NCBI GenBank assembly: GCA_016763495.1
Contig: JAESTR010000059.1
Span: 1 to 9,579, forward strand
Direction: 5' to 3'
DNA length: 9,579 bases
Source: Kordiimonadaceae bacterium
GTDB taxonomy: Bacteria > Pseudomonadota > Alphaproteobacteria > Sphingomonadales > Kordiimonadaceae
Position 1 is the first letter of the stretch, and each line of letters opens with the position of its first letter. This document shows positions 1 through 6,590 of this stretch, piece by piece. Below the pieces are notes generated by a model. It did no database searches. It had not been told where the DNA came from and worked only from the letters and a program-made list of their open reading frames with translations. Position numbers and translations under genes: made by a program.

Positions 1-1142
1 AAATCATGGTCAGACAGGGTCACTGCCCGGAATAGAGCATTATGCAGCTGTCTGATGTTGCCAGGCCAGTGGTAGCCACTGAGCCCGCTTAAAGCTTCGC
101 CTGATATTTGCCTTCGAGGCAGGCCTTCCATCTTTGAAATGCTGTCTAGGAAATGTTCAGTAAGTGCTGGAATGTCACTGCCGCGATCCCTGAGCGGTGG
201 GATACACATGGGATACACATTTAATCGGTAAAAAAGGTCTTCCCGGAAGGCGCCTTCAGCCACCCGCTCAGATAAGTTTCTGTTGGAGGCGGAAATAACC
301 CGGATATTAACCTGAACACTGGTTTTACCACCGACAGGGTCGATTTCCTTTTCTTGTAAAGCGCGTAGGAGTTTTACCTGTACATCGAGCGGCAATTCTC
401 CGACTTCATCAAGAAATAGCGTACCACCGTGGGCCTCTTGAAATTTACCGTGCCGTTTCTCCGTTGCGCCAGTGAAAGAGCCTTTTTCATGCCCAAACAG
501 GATGCTTTCCACTAAGTTTTCAGGAATGGCCCCACAGTTTACAGCCACAAAGGGTTTGCTCGCCCTATCGCTAGCATCATGGATGGCGCGGGCGAATACT
601 TCCTTACCAACGCCGGATTCGCCTTCGATCAAAACTGGAATATTGGTTTTGGCGGCTTTCTGCGCGAGCGTTGTGGCACCCTGCATACCTTCGCTCGTTC
701 CAATTAAGCTTTGAAAACCGTGCTCTTTTTTCACGTCTGCGATGGGCGCAATTTCGCCAACAAAACCACTGGTCTCCATCGCGGCATCAAGGGCTGTACG
801 GATTCGTTCGGCGCTTGCAGGTTTTACAATGAAATCATTGGCACCGGCCCGCATTGCCTCCACCACCGTATTGACAGACGAATGTGCAGTTAACATCACC
901 ACGGGTAAAATAGGCAATGTGGGGCGGATTTTCTCAAGCACTTGAATGCCGTTCATGCCCGGCATAACGAGATCTAGCAGCACCACGTCAATCGGATCTG
1001 CCGTCGCATCTAGCAGCCGGTTAACTGCGGCACGGCCTGTCATCGCTTTTTCAACAGCATAGCCGGCGCGTGAAACTACGCCTTCCAGTAACGCCATCTG
1101 CGTTACTTCATCTTCGACGATCAATATCTTTTTAGCTGACAT
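1..1142 (-). CDS. Sigma-54-dependent response regulator, NtrC type (partial, C-terminus outside window)
   Basis: Two-component regulator expected to activate sigma-54 (RpoN) promoters once phosphorylated by a partner histidine kinase. Reading leftwards from the ATG at 1142 gives 380 codons with no stop. Residues 1-120 are a receiver domain: acidic pocket E10/D11, phospho-acceptor D57 in LLDLVMPG, T85 and K107 in VKP. Residues about 145-380 are an AAA+ domain: Walker A GESGVGKE (174-181), the sigma-54 contact loop as GSFTGA (221-226) instead of the usual GAFTGA, Walker B with D245/E246, RLNV, and WPGNIRQL near 359-366. The C-terminal helix-turn-helix must lie beyond position 1, so the target and exact family cannot be read. 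GGGGGACAGG directly precedes the start. No kinase gene is visible in the window. Domain assignment is secure; the pathway is unknown. Confidence 0.95.
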   Translation of the reverse strand, partial: MSAKKILIVEDEVTQMALLEGVVSRAGYAVEKAMTGRAAVNRLLDATADPIDVVLLDLVMPGMNGIQVLEKIRPTLPILPVVMLTAHSSVNTVVEAMRAGANDFIVKPASAERIRTALDAAMETSGFVGEIAPIADVKKEHGFQSLIGTSEGMQGATTLAQKAAKTNIPVLIEGESGVGKEVFARAIHDASDRASKPFVAVNCGAIPENLVESILFGHEKGSFTGATEKRHGKFQEAHGGTLFLDEVGELPLDVQVKLLRALQEKEIDPVGGKTSVQVNIRVISASNRNLSERVAEGAFREDLFYRLNVYPMCIPPLRDRGSDIPALTEHFLDSISKMEGLPRRQISGEALSGLSGYHWPGNIRQLHNALFRAVTLSDHD

Positions 1143-1174
1143 CCTGTCCCCCAAACCGAATCACTTTCGTATTG

Positions 1175-1204
1175 ATTGTACCATTTCAGGACACTTATCA
1201 ACAA
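1175..1204 (-). promoter_or_regulatory. Candidate sigma-70-type promoter of the response regulator
   Basis: On the minus strand TACAAT (1180-1175, 5 of 6 to the -10 consensus) lies 18 bases after TTGTTG (1204-1199). An overlapping TTGATA is a better -35 hexamer, but its spacer is only 15 bases. Transcription would start about 25 bases before the regulator ATG. This is inferred from hexamer matches only. Confidence 0.4.
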
Positions 1205-1294
1205 AGTGCAAATGATAAAATGTTAATGAAGTCTGTGATCGTGTGATGTATCAATGTCACGGTGTTACCAATTGAAGTAGTCTGAGTGCAAGAT

Positions 1295-1309
1295 GGAGAC
1301 CTTTCAGTG
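1295..1309 (+). promoter_or_regulatory. Shine-Dalgarno site deciding the GTG start of the DUF6445-like gene
   Basis: GGAGA at 1295-1299 is followed by a 7-base spacer and GTG at 1307. The earlier in-frame GTG at 1286 directly follows an in-frame TGA (1283-1285) and has no comparable purine-rich site. The reading frame contains no ATG, so an alternative initiator must be used, and 1307 is the better supported choice. Confidence 0.55.
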
Positions 1310-2029
1310 ATTGACCAAGCGATAGTGCCATTCGATTTGGTGTTGAATGTTAATAGAAAGATAGACGTCTTAAATATCGGTAACGAAAAAAATACAGTCG
1401 TCGTCGTTGATGATGTGTTTGAAAATCCGCAGCTGTTAAATGATTTTGCAGTTTCTGGCTCTGAATTTTCAAAAAAAGACGCCAATTTTTATCCGGGGCT
1501 TAAAAAGGGATTGCCCGCGTTTTATGGCGAACTTGTATTGGAAGCTCTTGAGCAGATCGTTCGTGAGAGTTTTAATGTGCCAACAGCGCAATTGTTGATA
1601 GCGCGATCCGATTTGTCGTTGGCGAGTTTTCCTCAGAAGCAGCTCCATCCCCTACAGTGTATCCCTCATTTTGATACAAACACCGTCAAGCAGTTCGCAA
1701 CACTTGTATATCTTAGTGATCCTAAATTGGGCGGTACAGGTTTTTACCGCCACCGTTCTACGGGGTTTGAGGCGGTGACTGAGGATAGAGTGAGTGAATA
1801 CGGAAACTTGCTGAAGCAGGAAGGGCGTGTGCGTGGGAATGTCCAGCAGCGCTACATCAACGGTGATTCACCCTTATTTGAACGGATAGCAAGCGTTGAA
1901 GCACGCTATAACCGGTTGGTTCTGTACCGAAGCTGCCTTTTGCATTCCGGGAACATTGAACAGCCAGAATCATTAACTGACGATCCGCGAACCGGGCGTT
2001 TAACGTCCAACGCCTTTATTTGCTATTAA
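1307..2029 (+). CDS. DUF6445-like protein with 2OG-Fe(II) oxygenase-type motifs
   Basis: Probable cytosolic protein of 240 residues (247 if the GTG at 1286 is used). Numbering from 1286, it carries an HxD pair in IPHFD (H128, D130), a GGTGFYRH segment (149-156), a distal histidine in LYRSCLLHSG (H220) and an arginine in GRLTSN (R238). This HxD...H...R order is the iron- and 2-oxoglutarate-binding pattern of the cupin-fold oxygenases, and the sequence resembles the uncharacterised DUF6445 family as I remember it. I recall that family occurring near tryptophan halogenase genes, but none is visible here. There is no signal peptide or membrane segment. Oddly, the protein contains no methionine except the initiator. 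It is divergent from the sigma-54 regulator, which could control it, though no RpoN-type site was found. Substrate unknown; family membership is moderately sure, catalytic activity inferred. Confidence 0.85.
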   Translation: MIDQAIVPFDLVLNVNRKIDVLNIGNEKNTVVVVDDVFENPQLLNDFAVSGSEFSKKDANFYPGLKKGLPAFYGELVLEALEQIVRESFNVPTAQLLIARSDLSLASFPQKQLHPLQCIPHFDTNTVKQFATLVYLSDPKLGGTGFYRHRSTGFEAVTEDRVSEYGNLLKQEGRVRGNVQQRYINGDSPLFERIASVEARYNRLVLYRSCLLHSGNIEQPESLTDDPRTGRLTSNAFICY

Positions 2030-2039
2030 AATAGTATTC

Positions 2040-2074
2040 TGCCTTCTGCCTTCAGTCTTCAGCCTTCAGCCTTC
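2040..2074. repeat. Heptanucleotide tandem repeat, five copies
   Basis: Five consecutive units follow the pattern (T/A)G(C/T)CTTC. Three positions vary little and one strand is almost purely pyrimidine apart from the G of each unit. It begins 11 bases after the stop codon of the DUF6445-like gene. This looks like a simple-sequence array, not a coding or mobile element. Confidence 0.75.
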
Positions 2075-2149
2075 TGGGTTTTGGTTAGGCAATTAAACAC
2101 TTTTCATGTATGTGCGGGTTTTGTAAAACTATAAATACGTAGCATTCAT

Positions 2150-2172
2150 ACGGGATTAGCGGTTTATCCCGT
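2150..2172. repeat. Short inverted repeat (7-bp stem)
   Basis: ACGGGAT at 2150-2156 is matched by ATCCCGT at 2166-2172 around a 9-base loop. No T-run follows on the plus strand, so it is not a typical intrinsic terminator. It could be an operator or a leader hairpin for the pnt operon, or chance. Confidence 0.35.
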
Positions 2173-2222
2173 TCCTGAATTCTCGGTTGAACCAATGTAA
2201 GCGTGGCGCTCGCTATTCGCCG

Positions 2223-2462
2223 ATGGGGCGTGTCAGGCTGTTTGGCTGTTTGGCGGTATGGTGTTGCTTTACCACATTTGCATTTATTTATTACGTTTTT
2301 GCACCCATTGTTGGAATTTTCTTGCGCTCGTTAACTTTTGCACTAGGTTTCACCGCATGGCTTTGGTGGCTCATGGGGGGCATGAACCAGCAAATAATAA
2401 TTTCTTGTGCCGATAGCCTGTATATATTTGTGATTATAGCCGACTTTGGAGGACACTCATGA
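2223..2462 (+). CDS. Doubtful small hydrophobic ORF overlapping pntAA
   Basis: A 79-codon frame from ATG 2223 (91 codons from TTG 2187) ends in TGA at 2460-2462, overlapping the pntAA ATG in an ATGA arrangement typical of coupled genes. The product would be very hydrophobic, with two likely membrane segments (roughly residues 5-35 and 38-52 from the ATG), rich in Phe, Trp and Cys. Against it: neither start has a Shine-Dalgarno sequence, I recognise no family, and T-rich noncoding DNA often gives hydrophobic frames. The codon use is not clearly noncoding. It may be a small membrane protein, but more likely it is a fortuitous frame over the pnt promoter region. Confidence 0.22.
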   Translation: MGRVRLFGCLAVWCCFTTFAFIYYVFAPIVGIFLRSLTFALGFTAWLWWLMGGMNQQIIISCADSLYIFVIIADFGGHS

Positions 2463-3589
2463 AACTTGCGGTTCTTCGGGAAAAGCGTGATGCGGAAAAA
2501 CGCGTCGCGGCGTCCCCCGAAACAGTAAAAAAATTAACGGCTCTTGGCTTTGCCATTACCGTTGAAAAAGGAGCAGGCGGTGGTGCATCTATCACTGATG
2601 CCGACTTTGAAGCAGCAGGGGCAACCATTGCTGCTGATCTTAAAAAAACAATAGCTGATGCTGATGTTATTCTTTCCGTTCAGGGCCTTGAAGGTGCTGA
2701 CGCCAAGAATGCAAAAAAAGGCGCTTTGCAGCTCGCGGTTCTTAATCCCTTTGTGGATAAAGACCGGCTGAAAGCATATGCAGATGCGGGCCTGATGGCC
2801 GTAGCCATGGAATTTGTACCGCGTATCACGCGTGCGCAGTCTATGGATGTGCTTTCATCACAGTCTAATCTGGCAGGCTATAAAGCTGTGCTTGATGCGG
2901 CTGGTGAATTTGGCCGTGCTTTCCCCATGATGATGACAGCGGCGGGCACAATTGCACCGGCTAAAGTATTGATCATGGGGGTTGGTGTTGCAGGTTTGCA
3001 AGCGATTGCCACAGCTAAGCGCCTCGGTGCAGTGGTTAGTGCAACTGATGTTCGCCCCTCTACCAAAGAACAAGTGGAAAGCCTCGGCGGCACATTTGTA
3101 ATGGTGGAAGACGAAGAAACAGCAGAAGCCGAAACCTCTGGTGGGTACGCCAAAGAAATGAGCGACGCGTATAAAGCCAAGCAGGCGATACTTATTGCTG
3201 AAACAATTGCTAAGCAGGATATTGTGATTACAACAGCGCTAATCCCGGGCAGGACAGCACCGCTGCTGGTTACGGAAGACATGCTGAAAACCATGAAACC
3301 CGGCAGTGTGATTATTGATTTGGCGGTTGAAGCTGGCGGCAACTGTGCGCTAGCTAAAGCAGGCGAAATTGTTGAAGCGCACGGCGTGAAAATTGTTGGC
3401 CACAAAAATGTGCCGTCGCGTCTGGCAGCTGATGCGTCGCAACTTTATGCCCGCAATTTGATGCACTACCTCACACCACTTGTAACTGACGGCGCGCTTG
3501 TAATTGATTTTGAAGACGAAATTATTGCAGAATCGCTGGTTACAAAAGATGGTGCGATTGTACACCCACGCTTAACGGGGGAGAGTTAA
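2459..3589 (+). CDS. pntAA: NAD(P) transhydrogenase subunit alpha part 1 (PntAA, NAD(H)-binding domain I)
   Basis: Soluble NAD(H)-binding component of proton-translocating transhydrogenase. It sits on the cytoplasmic face and passes hydride from NADH to NADP+ bound on PntB. At 376 residues it matches the separate domain-I subunit of alphaproteobacteria, not the fused alpha chain of E. coli. Visible features are the RITRAQSMD loop, where R122, Q127 and D130 correspond by my alignment to the RQD loop of the Rhodospirillum enzyme, the SSQSNLAGYKAV stretch after it, the Rossmann motif GVGVAG (174-179) with D197 at the end of the second strand, and the mobile loop containing Y230. GGAGG at 2448-2452 lies 6 bases before the ATG. 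First gene of the three-gene operon, with pntAB starting one base after its stop. Confidence 0.97.
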   Translation: MKLAVLREKRDAEKRVAASPETVKKLTALGFAITVEKGAGGGASITDADFEAAGATIAADLKKTIADADVILSVQGLEGADAKNAKKGALQLAVLNPFVDKDRLKAYADAGLMAVAMEFVPRITRAQSMDVLSSQSNLAGYKAVLDAAGEFGRAFPMMMTAAGTIAPAKVLIMGVGVAGLQAIATAKRLGAVVSATDVRPSTKEQVESLGGTFVMVEDEETAEAETSGGYAKEMSDAYKAKQAILIAETIAKQDIVITTALIPGRTAPLLVTEDMLKTMKPGSVIIDLAVEAGGNCALAKAGEIVEAHGVKIVGHKNVPSRLAADASQLYARNLMHYLTPLVTDGALVIDFEDEIIAESLVTKDGAIVHPRLTGES

Positions 3590-3590
3590 A

Positions 3591-3911
3591 ATGAATGAAG
3601 TTGCAGAAACAGCTGTAGCCGTTGCTACAGTTAGCCCTTTCATCCAGCAGTTCAGCATTTTCTTGTTGGCCATTTTTGTCGGCTATTATGTTGTTTGGTC
3701 AGTAACACCTGCGCTGCACACACCCTTGATGGCTGTTACAAACGCTATATCAAGTGTGATTATTGTAGGCGCGCTTGTGGCGGCTGGTCCAGACGGCACG
3801 AGCCTTTCAAAAATACTAGGAACCATTGCCATTGCGTTGGCCGCGGTTAACATCTTTGGTGGCTTCGCCGTTACGGCGCGCATGCTTGCCATGTATAAGA
3901 AAAAGAAATAG
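3591..3911 (+). CDS. pntAB: NAD(P) transhydrogenase subunit alpha part 2 (PntAB, membrane domain)
   Basis: Small inner-membrane subunit supplying part of domain II, the proton channel of transhydrogenase. The 106 residues hold three clear hydrophobic helices (about 21-38, 48-66 and 76-98) and end in a basic MYKKKK tail, expected to face the cytoplasm. Size and pattern match the separate PntAB of alphaproteobacteria. The ATG is one base after the pntAA stop, and a GGGGGAG Shine-Dalgarno (3577-3583) lies inside the end of pntAA. pntB begins 12 bases downstream, so the three subunits should be made together. It has no catalytic nucleotide site of its own. Confidence 0.96.
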   Translation: MNEVAETAVAVATVSPFIQQFSIFLLAIFVGYYVVWSVTPALHTPLMAVTNAISSVIIVGALVAAGPDGTSLSKILGTIAIALAAVNIFGGFAVTARMLAMYKKKK

Positions 3912-3923
3912 GGAGCAGCTGAC

Positions 3924-5345
3924 ATGACACAACAGTTTATCGTTGATCTGACTGGCGTTGCCTATTTGGTTTCGGCCGTCCTTTTCATTATGGCACTTCG
4001 CGGCTTATCCAGCCCTGAAAGCAGCCGTACAGGTAATGTTTACGGTATGATCGGTATGGCAATTGCCATCGTCACCACTGTACTCAATCCTGAAATCGTA
4101 TCGTATGATTGGATATTTGGTGCCATCGCAGTTGGCGGCATAATAGGGCTTATTATTGCTCGGCGTATTGCTATGACAGACATGCCGCAACTTGTGGCAG
4201 CGTTTCACAGTCTTGTTGGGTTAGCAGCCGTGTTTGTAGCGGGTAGTGCGTTCCTTAATCCAGGATCATTTGGCATCACCGACGCGGCAGGGCAAATGTT
4301 CATGGCCTCAAAAATTGAGATGTCGCTTGGCATTGCGATTGGCGCCATTACTTTCTCAGGCTCGATCATCGCTTTTGCTAAATTGCAGGGTATCATGTCT
4401 GGCACGCCGATTATGTTGCCGGGCAGGCACTTACTCAACTTGCTGCTTGCCATAGGTATTGTTGGCGGCATGGCTATGTTTGCTATTGATCAAAATGCTG
4501 AAGTTGCTGGCATCAATGTCTTTTGGGCCTTAACGGCCCTTGCCTTTGTCATTGGCTTCTTGCTGATCATTCCAATTGGCGGCGCGGATATGCCGGTGGT
4601 TGTGTCCATGTTGAATAGTTATTCTGGTTGGGCAGCGGCAGGCATTGGTTTCACGCTTCAAAACACAGCACTGATCGTAACGGGGGCGCTTGTTGGTTCA
4701 TCTGGCGCGATCCTGTCTTACATCATGTGTAAAGCCATGAACCGAGGTTTCATTTCTGTGATCCTTGGTGGTTTTGGTGCAGATGATAGTGCGGCAGTAG
4801 CTGGTGCAGGTGAAGAAACACGTCCGGTTAAACGTGGTTCTGCTGAAGATGCTGCTTTCATCATGAAAAATGCAGGTAAAGTTATCATCGTGCCCGGTTA
4901 CGGCATGGCGGTGGCGCAAGCACAGCACGCGCTTAAAGAAATGGGCGATATGCTGAAAGAGGCTGGCGTGAAAGTCGTTTATGCTATTCACCCAGTTGCA
5001 GGCCGGATGCCGGGACACATGAATGTGTTGCTTGCTGAAGCTAACGTTTCTTATGATGATGTGTTCGAGCTTGAAGACATCAACAGTGAGTTCGCTGGCG
5101 CGGATGTGGCGTTTGTGATTGGTGCGAACGATGTAACCAACCCAGCCGCCAAAACAGACCCAACCAGCTCAATCTACGGCATGCCAATATTGGACGTAGA
5201 AAAAGCGGCGACAGTATTGTTTGTGAAGCGCGGTATGGCTAGCGGTTATGCTGGTGTGCAGAACGAACTATTCTTCCGCGACAATACAATGATGCTATTT
5301 TCTGATGCGAAGAAAATGGTTGAAGGCATTGTGAAGTCCCTGTGA
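3924..5345 (+). CDS. pntB: NAD(P) transhydrogenase subunit beta (PntB)
   Basis: Membrane subunit that binds NADP(H) and couples hydride transfer to proton entry. Of its 473 residues, about 1-280 form the multi-helix part of domain II. H95 in AAFHSLVG appears to match the channel histidine (His91 in E. coli beta), and N231 in MLNSYSGWAAA a channel asparagine. Residues about 290-473 are the NADP(H)-binding domain III, with VPGYGMAVAQAQ (323-334), HPVAGRMPGHMNVLLAEA (356-373), GANDVTNPAA (400-409) and VKRGMASGYAGV (434-445), all family hallmarks. Full length for the family. GGGAG (3911-3915), overlapping the last base of the pntAB stop, gives an 8-base spacer to the ATG. Last gene of the operon, followed by an intrinsic terminator. 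The enzyme supplies NADPH for biosynthesis and redox defence. Confidence 0.97.
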   Translation: MTQQFIVDLTGVAYLVSAVLFIMALRGLSSPESSRTGNVYGMIGMAIAIVTTVLNPEIVSYDWIFGAIAVGGIIGLIIARRIAMTDMPQLVAAFHSLVGLAAVFVAGSAFLNPGSFGITDAAGQMFMASKIEMSLGIAIGAITFSGSIIAFAKLQGIMSGTPIMLPGRHLLNLLLAIGIVGGMAMFAIDQNAEVAGINVFWALTALAFVIGFLLIIPIGGADMPVVVSMLNSYSGWAAAGIGFTLQNTALIVTGALVGSSGAILSYIMCKAMNRGFISVILGGFGADDSAAVAGAGEETRPVKRGSAEDAAFIMKNAGKVIIVPGYGMAVAQAQHALKEMGDMLKEAGVKVVYAIHPVAGRMPGHMNVLLAEANVSYDDVFELEDINSEFAGADVAFVIGANDVTNPAAKTDPTSSIYGMPILDVEKAATVLFVKRGMASGYAGVQNELFFRDNTMMLFSDAKKMVEGIVKSL

Positions 5346-5395
5346 AGTCCTTGGACTAGGCCCTTCATTCATTGGCTGGTGCCAAGTAAAAATTC

Positions 5396-5427
5396 AAAGG
5401 CTGTCACAAAATGTGGCGGCCTTTTTT
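5396..5427 (+). terminator. Intrinsic terminator of the pnt operon
   Basis: AAAGGCTGTCAC (5396-5407), a 5-base loop and GTGGCGGCCTTT (5413-5424) form a 12-bp stem with two G-U pairs in plus-strand RNA, ending in a T-run at 5422-5427. On the minus strand the two G-U pairs become A-C mismatches, so it should work mainly for pntB, though TTTTT also follows on that side and could help stop the convergent hydrolase transcript. Confidence 0.88.
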
Positions 5428-5433
5428 ATGGGA

Positions 5434-6363
5434 CTAGTCTGATTGGATGAAATCGATTATTGCAGCATTCACAACATCGGCTTGCTCAATGTTTACCCAA
5501 TGCGCGGCATTATCGACGGCAATGATCTTTGCCTGAGGGATCAGCTCAGCCACTTTCTGCGTGTTTTCGAATGGAAAGCTGATGTCTTGTTTCGCCCAAA
5601 TAAAAACCATGGGCACGTTTGATGTTCCCAGCTTGGCCCAGCCTTCGCTGTTATCTTGTACTGGGGAGTGGCGTAAAGAAGATAGGGCTGAACGTGTGAA
5701 GCCAGGGAAGGCTGCATATTTGTTCCAAAGGCCTAAAGCTTGCTCGTCAGTATTTTTGTAAAAGTAGGCTTCTACGCTTGGGCGCAAAATGGCTTGCCCA
5801 AAATAATGAAAAAGCATATCGCCGAGCAGAGGGATGCCGAGTAGGGCCTTGCTGCTATCGTCTTTTTTGGGCCAACCCGCAGGGCCAATCATAACCAGTT
5901 TTTCGACTTTCTCTGGGTGTTGGAGTGCGTAATGGGAAGCGATGACGCAGCCAAAGGAGGAGCCGACCAATATAGCGTTGTCTACGCCCACAGCATCTAG
6001 TACGTCAGCAAGTTGTTGTTGGAAGACTGCCATCGTTAGGTCTATGCGAGGCCTGTCTGAAAGTCCTCGGCCCCAGAGATCATAGGCAACTATTCTGTAG
6101 CCAGCTTGTACCAGCGCGCCAATATTAGGCTGCCATGATTCTATAAACCCATTGAAGCTGTGAATGAGAACGATAGTTTTATCGTTGGGGTTGCCGTATA
6201 TTTGGTAGCGTGTTTTTCCTAAGGGTAAGTCTAGGTACTTTTCTGTGGAAGCTGCACGGGCTTCCTCAAATGTGGATAAATCCTCGTTATGGTATTGGTA
6301 GAGGCCTGCTGAACTGACTATGATCAGTATGAGGATTACTCCCACGAGTATTTTCCGTATCAT
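5434..6363 (-). CDS. Alpha/beta-fold hydrolase with N-terminal membrane anchor
   Basis: Serine hydrolase of 309 residues, probably an esterase, lipase or C-C bond hydrolase acting at the outer face of the inner membrane. Residues 4-20 are an uncleaved-looking hydrophobic anchor behind MIRK. The fold shows the oxyanion segment LIHSFNG (66-72), the nucleophile elbow GSSFG with S136, the acid D260 in WAKQD and the catalytic histidine H288 in AAHWVNIEQ, so the triad is complete. YDLWGRGLSDRP (94-105) is the typical loop after strand 4. The start follows an AGGGAG site with a 9-base spacer. It converges on pntB and is divergent from the M1 peptidase gene, with a good candidate promoter at 6396-6425. 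The substrate cannot be told from sequence. Superfamily is sure, localisation is inferred. Confidence 0.93.
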   Translation of the reverse strand: MIRKILVGVILILIIVSSAGLYQYHNEDLSTFEEARAASTEKYLDLPLGKTRYQIYGNPNDKTIVLIHSFNGFIESWQPNIGALVQAGYRIVAYDLWGRGLSDRPRIDLTMAVFQQQLADVLDAVGVDNAILVGSSFGCVIASHYALQHPEKVEKLVMIGPAGWPKKDDSSKALLGIPLLGDMLFHYFGQAILRPSVEAYFYKNTDEQALGLWNKYAAFPGFTRSALSSLRHSPVQDNSEGWAKLGTSNVPMVFIWAKQDISFPFENTQKVAELIPQAKIIAVDNAAHWVNIEQADVVNAAIIDFIQSD

Positions 6364-6395
6364 TATTTTTTACTCCCTGTTTTGGCAACTTTCGA

Positions 6396-6425
6396 ATTAT
6401 ATATGTCGGCTCCGATTTTAAACAA
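6396..6425 (-). promoter_or_regulatory. Candidate promoter of the alpha/beta hydrolase
   Basis: On the minus strand a perfect TATAAT (6401-6396) lies 18 bases after TTGTTT (6425-6420). Transcription would start around 6389, leaving a leader of about 26 bases that contains the ribosome-binding site. Confidence 0.5.
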
Positions 6426-6476
6426 GCTGATAGCGGGTTTGGTGTTATGGAGAAGCATTCCCAATATAAAGTCAGT

Positions 6477-6490
6477 TAATATCAATATTA
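6477..6490. repeat. Perfect AT-rich inverted repeat, possible operator
   Basis: TAATAT-CA-ATATTA is a 14-base perfect dyad lying 17 bases upstream of the -35 box proposed for the M1 peptidase gene, in the region shared with the divergent hydrolase promoter. It is a plausible regulator site, but AT-rich dyads this short also arise by chance. Confidence 0.35.
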
Positions 6491-6507
6491 GTTACTGCTG
6501 TTACTGA

Positions 6508-6536
6508 TTGCCATTTTGATTAGCCGGCTCTATCTT
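6508..6536 (+). promoter_or_regulatory. Candidate promoter of the M1 peptidase gene
   Basis: TTGCCA (6508-6513, 5 of 6 to the -35 consensus) and TATCTT (6531-6536, 4 of 6 to the -10) are separated by exactly 17 bases. The start would be near 6543, giving a leader of just under 50 bases. Confidence 0.5.
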
Positions 6537-6590
6537 TCTTCCAAATAATAACATTTTAGGACTTGCTGACGGGCAAGCGGGGGAAATGAT

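Larger units (their letters stand above)
2030..2458. other. Intergenic region upstream of the pnt operon
   Basis: No confident gene in 429 bases. It holds a pyrimidine-rich heptamer repeat (2040-2074), an inverted repeat (2150-2172), a doubtful small ORF (2223-2462) and a short octamer duplication GGCTGTTT (about 2237-2252). No obvious intrinsic terminator follows the DUF6445-like gene. Possible pnt promoters are weak: TTGCTT (2264-2269) with TTTATT (2287-2292) at 17-base spacing, and an AT-rich TATAAAT at 2130-2136 without a good -35 box. The pnt transcription start cannot be fixed from sequence alone. Confidence 0.5.

Noticed and set aside
200..221. Direct repeat of an 11-base unit (GGGATACACAT twice)
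   Set aside because: It falls in the AAA+ coding region and encodes the normal conserved VYPMCIPPLRDR stretch without lengthening it, so it is a codon coincidence and not an inserted duplication.
472..945. Plus-strand open frames of 60-80 codons
   Set aside because: They lie antisense to the sigma-54 regulator, whose full receiver and AAA+ motifs are in the opposite strand. No starts with ribosome-binding sites and no recognisable products.
1232..1256. CRP-like TGTGA...TCAC sequence upstream of the DUF6445-like gene
   Set aside because: The half-sites GTGA and TCAC are 10 bases apart and not 6, and the pairing is imperfect, so it does not fit a standard CRP/FNR site.
2878..3405. Minus-strand frame of 175 codons opposite pntAA
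   Set aside because: It is a shadow of the strongly conserved pntAA reading frame. Its low-complexity Ala/Ser/Thr/Ile composition reflects the complementary codons and shows no domain.
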